From: Isoetes taiwanensis
Lineage: Eukaryota > Streptophyta > Lycopodiopsida > Isoetales > Isoetaceae
NCBI GenBank assembly: GCA_021234155.1
Contig: JAJEKV010000271.1
Location: 188,001-252,000, forward strand
DNA length: 64,000 nucleotides
Reading direction: 5' to 3'
Each line of letters starts with the position of its first letter. Position 1 is the first letter of the stretch. Positions 35,694 to 46,800 of the stretch are shown in pieces. Made by a program: the position numbers and the translations under genes. The notes below the pieces were generated by a model. That model was not told the DNA's origin, did not search any database, and saw nothing but the letters and a program-made list of their open reading frames with translations.

Positions 35694-36036
35694 GTGGAAA
35701 CCTTACCTATTTTCCTCCTCATGTGGAAACCCTTCCTATTTTCCTCCTTGTGCGGAAACCCTTCCTATTTTCCTCCTCCTGTGGAAACCCTTCCTAATTT
35801 CCATCATGCAAGGAAATCGGGAAGGGTTTCCACTCAAAATTTGAATTTTGAGTGACGTGCGCTCGATGGACGTGCGCCTTAATGTCGGGCGTCCGTGTGA
35901 AAAAGCGTGAGCCATAAAGGCTCACGTGTGTAAATATTTAAAAAAAAAATAATTTTGTGGAAACCCTTCCGGATTTTTCCATTAAAACCCGGAAGCGTTA
36001 AGGGTTTCCACATGGAAAGCCGGAAGGGTTTCCATG
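35694..36036. repeat. Direct and inverted GTGGAAACCCTTCC repeats upstream of the lipoxygenase
   Basis: GTGGAAACCcTtCCtATTTTCC occurs four times head-to-tail at about 35694-35800. It is followed by the inverse GGGAAGGGTTTCCAC near 35818, another GTGGAAACCCTTCCGG near 35956 and two more inverse copies near 36000-36033. A separate perfect hairpin GTGAGCC ATAAA GGCTCAC lies near 35907. The cluster ends about 180 bp before the lipoxygenase start codon. It may be a MITE-like element or promoter repeat. Confidence 0.7.
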
Positions 36037-36212
36037 GGAGGCAACCCAAATCCGGCGTACTTAAAACCATCGGAACAACGGGCCTCCGCCATGCAACTGC
36101 ATGGAGGCTGGATGCATGCATGAATGTGGGCATGCTGTAAGTTGTAAGCTTAGAACTGTCCCTGCACCATTTCATATACAGATGGCTCCTTCATTCGCAA
36201 AAACAGTTTGCC

Positions 36213-39200
36213 ATGATGAGTTTCTTATCAAATCAGAGTATTACCCTCAGTGGCAGGCTTGTTGTCTATAAGAAGCTTCCGTTTCTGGATGGCCAAAATG
36301 ATGCTGCAGTAAATGTAGAGCATCATACCTTTGATAATATTGAACTGAAGCCCACCCTGCAACTTATTAGTGAAAGCTTTGATCCAGGTCAGTGTCTCAT
36401 TTGATGCTAGTTGGATGCATTGATTATTTGTTAAGTCTATTGATGTGTTATCTTGGCCAGCCATTGAAGACGGGAAAAAGTCTGACCGTGTTACAGTCAA
36501 AGATTGGTTTCTAGTCACGGCTCTTCCTGGTGTAGGAGTTCAATACAATGTTAAGTTTTCAGTTAGCAAGGATTTTGGCATCCCTGGTGCAGTGCTGGTC
36601 CGAAATGGCCTTCTTACCCCGTTCTATCTCGTGGCTTTTACTATTGAGATGCCTGATAAGAGCTCAGTCTTCTTTCCTTGCAATTCATGGGTGTATAACT
36701 ACACAACATACAACAATGCAGACCGAGTCTTCTTCTCTAATAAGGTCGGTCATCCCTTTTCTATCTAAACCGTTCTAAAGATCCTAGAACTTTCAGTACT
36801 TTAGGGATTAAAAAACATGGTTCTTCATCTTGTATTTAATTGCATAGGATGCATGAGGAAACAATAGGATTGCATCCAAAGTTCATATTTTTCATCCATC
36901 TTGTTTTAGTCTAAGGTTACAGAGGGGAAAGGAGACACAAAAGAGAAAGGAGGTATGCGCTCTTAAATGACAGATACTGGGACTTGCAGTACTAGGTTTG
37001 TTTATGACATTTAAATCAAAATAAGGGTCACTTAATTTGCAGGTCTATTTGCCTTCGGAGACCCCTGCAGGATTGGTGAAGATAAGGCAAATTGAACTTG
37101 CAAATCTGCAAGGAAATGGCAGTGGAGAACGTAGAGACGGGGAACGGATTTATGACTATGCCACTTATAATGACCTTGGAAATCCAGACTTTGATCAAGC
37201 TCTATCTCGACCTACATTGGGAGGAGGGAAAGCCCTGCCATATCCACGCCGGTGCAGGACTGGCCGTCGCCCAACCAAGACAGGTACCAACAGCATATTA
37301 GTATGCGTTTTAGCATAAGATTCTAAACTGTTGGAAGAACTTGTGAGCAGATTTGGGAGCAGAAATGCCTTTACCGATTATAGTGGATCCTTATGTGCCA
37401 AAAGATGAAGAATTCAGCACAATGAAGAACTCTAGTTTTTTGGGATCAGCTCTGACGTCAGTGATTCATGGCGTAGTCCCTGCATTGGAGGGCCTGTTGG
37501 TAGACAAACAGTTCAAGTCGTTTGCTGAAGTTATGGATTTCTATGTTCATGGGATTGATCTTTATGGAGTGTTGCCAGAGAAAGATATTCTCAAGTTTCC
37601 CAAGCCTCAAGTGATACAAGGTTAGTGTGTATGCATGCCATTTCTCTATGAAATAGTTTTTAAATTCCAAATGATGGAAATGTTCATGTAGTGGATGAGG
37701 AGGCATGGATGAGTGACAGAGAGTTTGCCCGAGAAGTACTTGCAGGATTGAACCCCATGGTCATTCAAATCTTGAAGGTAATCAAGCAAGCTTCAATTCT
37801 GATCTAGGAGTTATACTAAACCTTGAGTACTGCAGGAGTTTCCTCCTCGAGGTTCCTCTATTATAGCTAAGGACATTGAAGATAAACTAGAAGGATATAC
37901 ACCACAAAAGGTATGTTCTTGTAATTTGATCTCTTATTTTTATGGTTTTGAACATCTAACAGGTTCTTAGTTCTTTTGCAGGCTATAGAATCAAAAAAAT
38001 TGTTTGTGCTCGATGATCATGACATATTCCTTCCTTATTTGGTCAAGTTTAACAACTTAAAAGATACTAAAGCTTATGCATCAAGGGCCCTTTTCTTTTT
38101 AACTGAAAAGGGCATATTGGAACCAGTTGCCATTGAATTATCTCTACCTCCAATTCTACCTGAAATACCCAATAGTAGAGTCTTCGTGCCCCCCAAGTCA
38201 GGAGAACGGGATTGGTTATGGGAACTTGCCAAGGCTTATGTTTCAACTAGTGATGCAGGAATACACCAAATTGCTTCACATTGGTAAGTCTATCAAGATT
38301 AATCCTTTCTAGCTATTGTTATTTTTGCAGGCTTAGGAGTAATACATGCATGTTATTTCTTGCAGGCTTAGGACTCATGCATGCATCGAGCCTTTTATAA
38401 TTGCAACTCATAGGCAGCTTAGTGCCCTTCACCCCATCAATCTTATGTTGTTGCCTCATTACAAAAATACTATGCATATCAACGCCAAAGCTAGAAATAG
38501 TCTCATCAATGCAAATGGTATTGTTGAACGAACCACTACACCAGGAAGATATGGATTGGAAGTTAGCTCTGTGATCTATGACAAGCTATGGCAGTTTAAT
38601 GAGCAAGGTCTACCTGCGGACCTGGTAAAGAGGTATTAACCAATATTCTTTTGTCTTGTTGTTCGTTTTGGAACATCATGCAGATCCTAACATTACGGTT
38701 GGAATGTAATTTTTAGAGGAATGGCAGAGTATGATGACACAGCAAAACATGGGCTCAAGTTAGCCATTGAGGATTATCCTTATGCAGTGGATGGGCTAGA
38801 TATTTGGAGTGCACTAAAGCAATGGGTGGAGGAGTATGTTGCTATATTCTATAAAGATGATGAGGCAGTGTCATTAGATGAGGAATTGCAAAAGTGGTGG
38901 ACAGAAATTAGGACAGTTGGCCATGGAGACAAGAAAGATGCAACATGGTGGCCAGTACTAAACAATGTGAAGAACTTAACCGAGACCTTGACAACACTAA
39001 TTTGGGTGGCCTCTGCGCATCATGCAGCGGTGAACTTCGGGCAGTATGCATATGAGGGGTATCCACCAAATCGTCCAACAAGGACCCATAAGGCCATTCC
39101 AGAAAGAGATTCAGACGAGTATAATGAACTTTTGAAGAATCCTGAGAAATTTTTCTTGTCGTGTATTACCAACAAGTTAGAGTCTGCAATTGGGATGGTT

Positions 39201-39470
39201 ATTGTAGAAACTTTATCTATACATGCTGCAGAGGAGGTGTATCTTGGGCAGCCTTTGTGGGAAAATTGGACGAGCAACAAAAAGGTCCTTGAAGCCTTCA
39301 ATCAATTTGAGCTGAATCTTATGAATGCAGAAAAGAAAATGGAGGAGAGAAATAAGGATCCCAGCAATTATAACAGATATGGACCTGCAAAGGTTCCTTA
39401 CACTCTTCTCTATCCTTCTTCCACAAGTGGCATCACTGGAAAAGGCATTCCCTCTAGCATCTCTATATGA
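36213..39470 (+). CDS. LOX: Plant lipoxygenase (linoleate/linolenate dioxygenase)
   Basis: Lipoxygenases add O2 to polyunsaturated fatty acids, feeding oxylipin and jasmonate-type pathways. Nine exons join in phase: 36213-36387, 36461-36744, 37043-37283, 37351-37620, 37692-37777, 37836-37910, 37982-38283, 38366-38632, 38717-39470, giving 817 residues (plant enzymes are about 830-930). An N-terminal PLAT/C2-like beta-barrel (about 10-155) precedes the catalytic domain. The His motif [17 protein letters not shown] leads to iron ligands H477 and H482, with H669 and N673 in [10 protein letters not shown] and the C-terminal Ile817 (GIPSSISI). R686, equivalent to the Arg that can bind the substrate carboxylate, is present. 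Two Mets open the frame (36213, 36216) and no transit peptide is seen. A further 5' exon cannot be excluded, because an AG lies at 36179-36180 and the frame stays open to an upstream stop. Regiospecificity is unclear. Confidence 0.95.
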
Positions 39471-39512
39471 GTGACTGGAAAAGGCATTCCCTCTAGCATC
39501 TCTATATGAGTG
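39435..39512 (+). repeat. 39-bp tandem duplication across the lipoxygenase stop codon
   Basis: ACTGGAAAAGGCATTCCCTC... is duplicated exactly (39435-39473, 39474-39512). The first copy encodes the last 12 residues and stop; the second lies in the 3' UTR. Because the stop is in copy 1, the protein terminus, including the iron-binding Ile, is unchanged. Confidence 0.9.
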
Positions 39513-40452
39513 ACTTGTTTAACGTAGTTAGGTACTTGTTTTGGCACGAAACAGTCTTGTTTCGGCACTATTAGTCTTTACACTTGTCACTGTTTTGCAA
39601 AATAAAAATTTCTCGTAATTTCTCTCTTTTTGTTGGGTTCTCTTTTCTTTTCGTTTTTCTGTTTGTTGGGTTTTTTTTCTGTTGGGTAGTTATAGCTCCA
39701 GGCTGCCATACCGTCGGAGCAAAGCTCTAAATAGGAAGGAGAAAAGCCAGAACCTGAATGCAAAATAAACCCAGGTTAAGAGGATATCCGAGAGTATTGA
39801 AAGGATAAAATGGGCCAGGAAGGTCTTAGCTGACATTACATGCCCCTTTGCCATACCTGGAGCTTAACGATTTGATGCTTGTAGCGTCAGTCCTATGTCC
39901 CTCAGCTCCAGATTCCACTGCATCCCCCCTGAAATTTTATACAGTTCTGAGAAGCAAAGTCCTATTACAAGGTGCAGAAAATCATCTAGAGACCAGAGGA
40001 GGTTATTCTTTGCTCAAGTTTAAGCTCCAATAGCCTAGTGGCAGAAATTCCCCAAATAGCAGCTGGCTCAAATTGAAGCTCCAATAGTAGCAGAAATTCC
40101 ATTCTGCAAAGCTCCAAATAGCAGCTCATTTTCCTTTGAGCCGCTATGGCCTTTGGAGCTAAAAAAATCCTTTAAAAACAGCTATAGAAGCCGATTTCAA
40201 TGGCAGATTTGGGAGTGCATGCAAGATTGAAGCCAGATTGAAGCCATGCAGTGTGAAATAAGCAGAACAGGCGCAAGCAAGAGATGAAAGGTATGCTCTA
40301 TTCAAACGTGAAACCAACAAGGGATATTACAGATAAATATAGAACGGAATCTATCCGTTATGGGGTGGTTAGCCATTAATAAGGTGGTTGTTCCCAGCAC
40401 TCCGCCTCAGCCGAATGGTGGCTTTGCAATAACTCCAATTTTGTTGATGAGG
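39513..40452. other. Lipoxygenase 3' flank and junction with the copia relic
   Basis: No gene. AATAAAAA at 39600 is a plausible lipoxygenase polyadenylation signal. GCTCCAAATAGCAG and GCTCCAATAG repeat several times at 39715-40150. A copia LTR would be expected near the right edge, but no matching sequence was found beyond the other end of the element. Confidence 0.4.
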
Positions 40453-42428
40453 TTATGATGTTGATCTCTGCCAAGAGCCTTTGTAAGAACATCTGCCTCC
40501 ATTTGCCTTCATTTGTCGATCTTCGACATATTGAAATTCAATGAGTCCTTGACTACCTTTTTTGTAGTGACGGTAAAGTGGTGATACCCGGTATGCTTTG
40601 TCTGTAATGATCAAGTGCTGGATTGCTTCGGAGATGGAGATCCCATGCTTGCTTGTCATTGTGAATTGTTGTTTGGTGCTTCTTTGGTTGAAGCCAAGTT
40701 CTGTGGAGTAAGTGCGAAGCAGTTAGTCTGCTTCTGGATTGTTGTTTAGCTATGCCGATGCTCCTGTACACCCCTCCTGTGCGGCTTGAGAGGGCAACAT
40801 CTGGATTGTTGTTTGAAGCTCCATGTGATGGTGTCGGTCGCTATTGTCTATGTTGTTGCCCGGATTTGCATCGACATGTCCAAGGCGAGGAAAGTGTGGT
40901 TCATCGAGAGGAGGCCATGAATGGGAGTATGGCGGAGATAGCGAAGGATGCATTGGAGAGCTTGCCGGTGAAGCCGGTGGGTTGTTGCATGAATCGGTGG
41001 CGGAAGAGATAGCATAGGATATGTCGGGGATGAGTGCAAACAACAAGATGCATGAGGAAGTCTACAAGTTGGCGGTAAGGTGTAGGATCGGATAGAGGAT
41101 CGAGGAGGGGCAAGGCGGTGAGCTTCTGTCTAGGTGCAAAGCAGTAGAGATGGGTTTACACTGAAACATGCCAAATTCGCGAAGAAGAGTCTCAATATTG
41201 TGCTCCCGATTGATGAAGAGGCATTTGAAGAATCTATGCCGGCGAATATGGAAGCCAAAGCGGTATGTGGCGGGGCGAGATCGGTCATCTGGCGGGCGTC
41301 AGTTGTTGCTTGAATTGGCTGATGATTTGTAGATTGGAGCCAACGAGAAGAAAGTCATCCACATAAAGGATGACAATAAAGAACCGATCAGAGTGGTGCT
41401 TGAAGTATAAATTTCAGTCAGAGTGAAGGCGTGTTAACCCCAAGGAGTGAAGAAACTGATCAATACGAATGTACCCGGCCCGAGGGGATTGTTTCAGCCC
41501 ATAGATCGTCTTGCGCAGCATGCACATTAGATGAGAGGTGCCTGGTGTGATGAATCCAGTCGGTTGCTCCATGTACACTTCTTCTTGGAGGTCACCATTA
41601 AGAAAGGTAGTTTGAATGTTGATGAAGTTCAAGATCAAGGGATGTTGTGAGAGCTCAGACCAACCGGATTGAGGTCATTTTGGCAATTGGGGAGAAGACT
41701 TCATCATAGTCAATATCTGTAATTTGCGTGAAGCTGCGAGCAACCTAGCGAGCTTTATAGCGATGAATGGTGCCATCAGGAGCTTCTTTGAGTTTGAACA
41801 ACCATTTTCTAGAGATAAGGTTCCGACCAGCAGGAAGTGGAACCAAATCAAATGTGTGGGCATGACGAAGAGAATCTATTTTAGATTGCATGGCAGAATG
41901 CCATTCTGCATGGTCGGGTCGCCGAAGGACTTCAATATAGGATCTGGGTGTGGAGGTGGGCAATTGAGCACTGGTCAGATCTGAGAGAAAAGCAAAACAT
42001 TCAGGAAAGTATGGAGGGGGGTAGATCAGATGGCAGCTGCTCTGAAGAAAGAGCAAATGATTCCAATAAACGAGAAGTGGGTTTCCAACTGCGAGAGGGG
42101 CAAGACAAAGAAAGAGACGGTGTCGTAGAGGAGGGAGTGTGCTGGTCTGAGGAGGAGGTGGCGATGGCTGGAGCAGGATGTTGGTATGCAGCAGGGGAAG
42201 GAGGTGGAAGAGTAGGGGTGGCGTTTCAAGGGGTTGCCACACAAGTGGGATAGGAGGGTGTGAATATGGGCGGGAGGAGGTGAAGATGGAGTAGTCCGAT
42301 TCAAGGAACACCACACTGGTGCATTCAATGATGTTCTTGATATCCGGGTTGTAGAGGCGAAAGCCTTTAAAGGTAGAACTATAGCCCATAAAAGCACATT
42401 TGAGAGAGTGAGAGGCAAGCTTGTCATG
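40453..42428 (-). mobile_element. Ty1/copia retrotransposon, reverse transcriptase/RNase H half
   Basis: Minus-strand blocks in pol order: KLASHSLKCAFMGYSSTFKG (end of integrase region, 42410-42345), AEWHSAMQSKIDSLRHAHTF and RNLISRKWLFKLKEAPDGTI (reverse transcriptase start, about 41920-41745), FLNGDLQEEVYMEQPTGF and TIYGLKQSPRAG (about 41610-41460), DPTPYRQLVDFLMHLVV (about 41090) and an RNase H tail to about 40453. Several frameshifts and stops break it and the YVDD region was not found intact. It continues on the far side of the 10.2-kb insertion. No 3' LTR was identified. Confidence 0.85.
42424..42428 (+). repeat. Target-site duplication, left copy (TCATG)
   Basis: TCATG at 42424-42428 is repeated at 52672-52676 on the far side of the insertion. 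Removing one copy with the insert gives a continuous copia frame reading HIPRSQHDKLASHSLK. Confidence 0.9.
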
Positions 42429-43305
42429 TGTGACGCTCCCTAAAAAATATATGGCACCTGGTCGTACACTCTATAGGAAATCCCCCATCCGGTCCTTGAC
42501 CAAGACGCAGACCCCTCTGTCTATCAGCACTCTAGGGTATCCCGGTCGCGGGAAGGGGACCTGAAAGGTGTCTTCTTGCGCCCTTCCCCTATGGGCTCCT
42601 ATCACAGCGAAAGCATAAACAACGTCAGAACTAGCAATAACAATACATCACACTACCCCAAAGTGTAGCACATCCACATATCCGTAGCTACAACAGAGAT
42701 AAACATATGCCATAAAACATGAGAGCTCCTACCCAAGGCTCGGACTCATGGGGAGGTAGGAGTGTGAAAGCTAGGCCTCAAGATAGAGCAGACCAGGAGT
42801 CATAACAATGGGGGGCTGGCTATAGACAATGGCTAGGGTTGACCACTCCATCTGCCCCCTCTGTGCATACTTTGCAGATGGGCTAGATCGGGCTCTGGCA
42901 TGACTCTAGCCTTCCGGATACGCAATCCCATGGTATCACCCATCGGGACTACTCCGGGTTGCATCTCCCCTTCCCAGGGTCTAGAGGTTCCACGGGCGGC
43001 TAGAGAATCGTGGCGACACACGATTCGTACCCGACTTAACCCTCCAAAACAGGAGCCAAGCCGACACTTGTAACTCCTGAGAGGCAGGGCGACACCATTG
43101 CTCCAGCAGGTGTCGGACCCATACCCGGCCCACACAAAGTGACCGACCATAGGTCTAGCCCGCTATGGGATCCCCAGTAGCCACGCTCAGCAGGGATCCT
43201 CCCTCCGTAGCCTCTCGCCCCGTTGTGTAGTGGTGGATCACATCATAGCCCCCATAGCCCGGCGGGCTCTTATGCATAGGCCGTATAATAATAGGAACTA
43301 AAAGG
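42429..43305. other. Left non-coding arm of the composite element
   Basis: 877 bp, more GC-rich than the interior, without a supported gene on either strand. Apart from the terminal 25 bp it is not the reverse complement of the right arm, nor a direct copy of it, as far as can be seen by eye. Confidence 0.5.
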
Positions 43306-43360
43306 TCTAAACTAGGAGCATTACTAAGTAAACAAGGTTTAAAATGAAACGCACTTATTT
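43306..43360 (+). repeat. Subterminal inverted repeat, left copy
   Basis: Reads CTAGGAGCATTACTAA(gtaaa)CAAGG followed by TTTAAAATGAAACGCACTTA and TTT. The reverse complement of 51921-51968 reads CTAGTAGCCATTACTAACAAAG followed by the same TTTAAAATGAAACGCACTTA and TTT: 23 bp identical, with imperfect similarity outward for about 25 bp more. The left copy continues into a small GCACTTATTTAAGAAGTGC hairpin. Confidence 0.8.
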
Positions 43361-43807
43361 AAGAAGTGCGTTTGGAAGATTCCTTTATAAAAATAGAAAA
43401 CTTGAAAAAAACACACAAAATAGGGAGCAAAATAGATTGTTAAGCAATTAGCATTCGGAATCCCCCCAAAAAAGCAACATTTTTTAAGCCTTTTCATTTT
43501 TAAAAGAGAACAAAAAAAAAAAAATGCTTGTTTTGAGGGGAGAGACATTAATTTTGATAACTTCGGTAAGTATTTATTGTTAAAAGCGAGGAAAGGAAAT
43601 ATCGTTTGTCTTTTGCAAGCTTAATATAAGTACTAAGAAAATCAAACATTGGAAAGACAAAGAGTGTGAAATCATGGAGCAAGAAAGAGTTATTTTAATT
43701 AAGTATGGTTGAAGAGACAAAGCTTTCAATTTAAAAATCATTATCAAAATAAATTATAATAATACTTAGCACATAGTTTACAAAGAAAGTAGTTAAGAAC
43801 TCTGTCT

Positions 43808-46800
43808 GTATAAATTTATACGAGAGGTGGGAGAGGTGGCTCTTTCCAGTCCACAGGACTCTCGTTCCCCTTAGGATCTGGCTCTTGCGAGCTTACAAGA
43901 GCAGAGACGCCTCCTTCTGATTCGATTCCTACCGGCATAGGCGGTTTCTCTGGCTCAGGCACCACAGGCTCCAAGTCGACAAACTCCACCTCCTCATCTT
44001 TTCTTCCTGTAAGTGGAGGCTGTATTTCTGTGTAAGTGCCTTTAACATCACTGGCACCGTTCTTTGCTCCCAGTTCCTCATTTTTCATCGGGGAAAGGAT
44101 TCACAAGAGCTTATCCTGGTTTCGATGAAACTTACTTTATCACGGGTCTATGTCGACGGAGCGACATTTGCGACCAGCAAGAGCAAAAGCGGTTTGTGGT
44201 GCGATCGGAAAAAGGCATCTAAGATCGGTCTCGGCTGAGAAAAACCTTTGTATCAAATTATTAATAAGCGATGTGGCTTCGATAATGGGACACCACGGCG
44301 CCTTGTCATTTGTGGGTCTCTTAATTTCTGCAGAGCATTTGGGAAGGCGAAAAGCATTGCAAGGAGGAGTCTTCTCATTACGCATGTTGAAATGGACCAT
44401 GGTTTTTGGCATCATTTGTAAAACCTATATGAAAATGCTCGAAACAACTCACTAAGCGGACCACCACCATGACCCTTAACATTTGTTTTAAGCACGCAAA
44501 GCGATTACAACAATGAAATATTAGTAAAATAAAAACAAGGAAAATAAGTTAGCTTTCGGTAGTGTGGCGGTATAAATTTATACGGGGTTGCCTTCTTTGT
44601 ATAAATTTATACCACAATTAAAGCAAATATAAATTTATCTGAGACATTGCCTTGCTATATAAATTTAAACCTTAGGGCGGTTGTGGTATAAATTTATACC
44701 GTGGAGTTACTAAAAAGAAAAGCGTTAAATGTTAAAGCTTACCAAGCGGTTTTGAAGCCGGCATTCTGAGGCGGCTCCCATAGGTTTAAGCAGGCATTGT
44801 TTGTAGGTCGAATGGAAAATGATGACCCTCGGTTAGCGAGATAAGGTGACTTCCTTGAGGCCTTCAAAAAGAGTGGACTTGCGCGTGCGTGAAAGCCTCC
44901 TCGTCAAAAGCGTTGTCCTTAATTTTGAAACCATAGGGAATATACGCAATGCATAATGTAAAGTTACGCTTGTCCAAAAGTGTCCCCGGCCTCGATGCGG
45001 TCACCCTCAACAACTCGTACATGCAGTCTCGACCAAGCGTTGTAAATCTTTCATAAGAAGTGTCAAAGGCTGCTAGTGGCGACCTCCTTTCCCTGTTCGA
45101 TTGCCTTAAGTCTACGCCTCTCTTCCTTGGCCCTCTGAACCCGGGTTTAAAAATCCGGTGGGGAGCCCCTTTTTCTTGTTACGTAAGAATATTGTGAGAA
45201 AAAGGCACAAACCAGAACATAGTTTTAGCAAAACTTACCCGACCACTAAAGTTAACGGCGTGCTCTCTAATGATACTATCGATTGGTACAACTTGGAGTG
45301 CGAAGCTTGCACTCCTCAGTCCTCTAGGTTAAAATTTGCTTCATTAACTTCGGCTGGCGGTGACAATGTCTTCATTTGCAAAGAGAAACATGTTGTAAGA
45401 CCGGAAAATGTAGAAGAAACACGGCATTGCAAATGGGGCTTACGTCTTAGCTTCCTTGGCCATTTAGGTCTAATGTAAATTCCTTGGCCCGACTTTTTCC
45501 AAAAGGCGAACAAAATTTCTTTGCTTTTTTAGAACCACAAAGCTGCGTCCGAGGGGTACAATGCTCATATTTTTTACGTTTTTGTTCTCCACCCTTTTTG
45601 GTTTTCCCTGCTTGGGCTGGCTTGCTCTTTAAGCTCACCATCTTGAACATACAAAAATTCTTTCTTGAAGATCCCACACTGTAAATGGACAAAGCGCCAT
45701 TAGTTTAGTGTTAGTAAGAGAATATGTTTGGATCTCTTGTCTAAATCGCCGCGGTGTGTAATATAAATTGCGATATAAATTTATCGCTGACTGTCTATAA
45801 ATTCGCCGCAGAAAGACGCGGTATAAATTTATACCATGACTAGTCGGTATAAATTCATACCGTGCCGTCGGTGTTATAAATTTCTACCGTGTAACCTGGT
45901 ATAATTTATCTGCTTCGGTCTTATATAAATTTACCGGTATGAATTTATACAGGGACTAGTCATGGTATAAATTTTATGCGTGCCGTACCGGTATAAATTT
46001 ATACCGTGCCAAGGCACTTGTAACCACGCTAAACATACTACAAAACCTGAGAAAGAAGAGCATTTACTTACTTGACCATCTCTGAATGCCAGCTGAAAGT
46101 AGTTATCGTATTGCTTTACTGCCATAATGGGCTTCTTATCAGAGTCATAGCTGAGGCAGCACTCTGTCACACAGGCTTCTCGAAGCTCCTGCAGCTTGTT
46201 CTTTTGCTTTTTAAAATCCTCTCCATGCATTTGTTTAAATTCCACGTACTCACGGTGCATGAAACGGATCTTGTCTATTAAACTCATTTTTAATCTGAAG
46301 TCATTGTCGAGATTATGACTCACGGCAATGACTTTTGCTTCTTCATCTGTTACACCAACGTATATATGTGCTTCCACGCTCTTCCACACCGTTCGGCTTT
46401 CTTTCTTTTGCTAGTTCTTTCCTTGCCTTGTAACTATGTGTGCCTCCAAAACGTAGTATGTGTAATCTTGAAGTCAGCCTTCTTGCAATCTTTTAGTTGG
46501 TTTGCGACTCACATCCACCATAACAACTAGTGGCGACACATGGGCATGAGGATTCCTTCTCATTCTTTGTTTAAAGTATAGCCACATGTGCCGCATATCT
46601 CGACTTCGGGACTGTAGCACTCGACCCCATCTTCATTTTTAGGTGGCCTCTTAATGGTGCTCAATGTCAAAGAAATAGTTTGCTTCAGCGGTTTAGTGTC
46701 ATTCACCGGCTTGAGAATAGCACTTGATTTATCTGCGGGCTTCACAACAATATCGCTCGGGGAGCCTTCGAAGAGCTTACGTTGACTCCTCTATAGTCAA

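Noticed and set aside
40050-40452. Copia 3' LTR
   Set aside because: No sequence here matches the region beyond 54080, so an LTR pair could not be supported.
41948-42253. Plus-strand ORF opposite the copia sequence
   Set aside because: Lies antisense to recognisable reverse-transcriptase/linker coding; composition is a shadow of the Pro/Ser-rich minus frame.
42833-43150. 105-codon minus-strand ORF in the left arm of the composite element
   Set aside because: Arg/Gly/Trp-rich composition without homology; likely a by-product of local GC content.
44150-44455. 101-codon plus-strand ORF
   Set aside because: Exactly antisense to the methyltransferase-like exon, whose minus-strand reading makes better sense.
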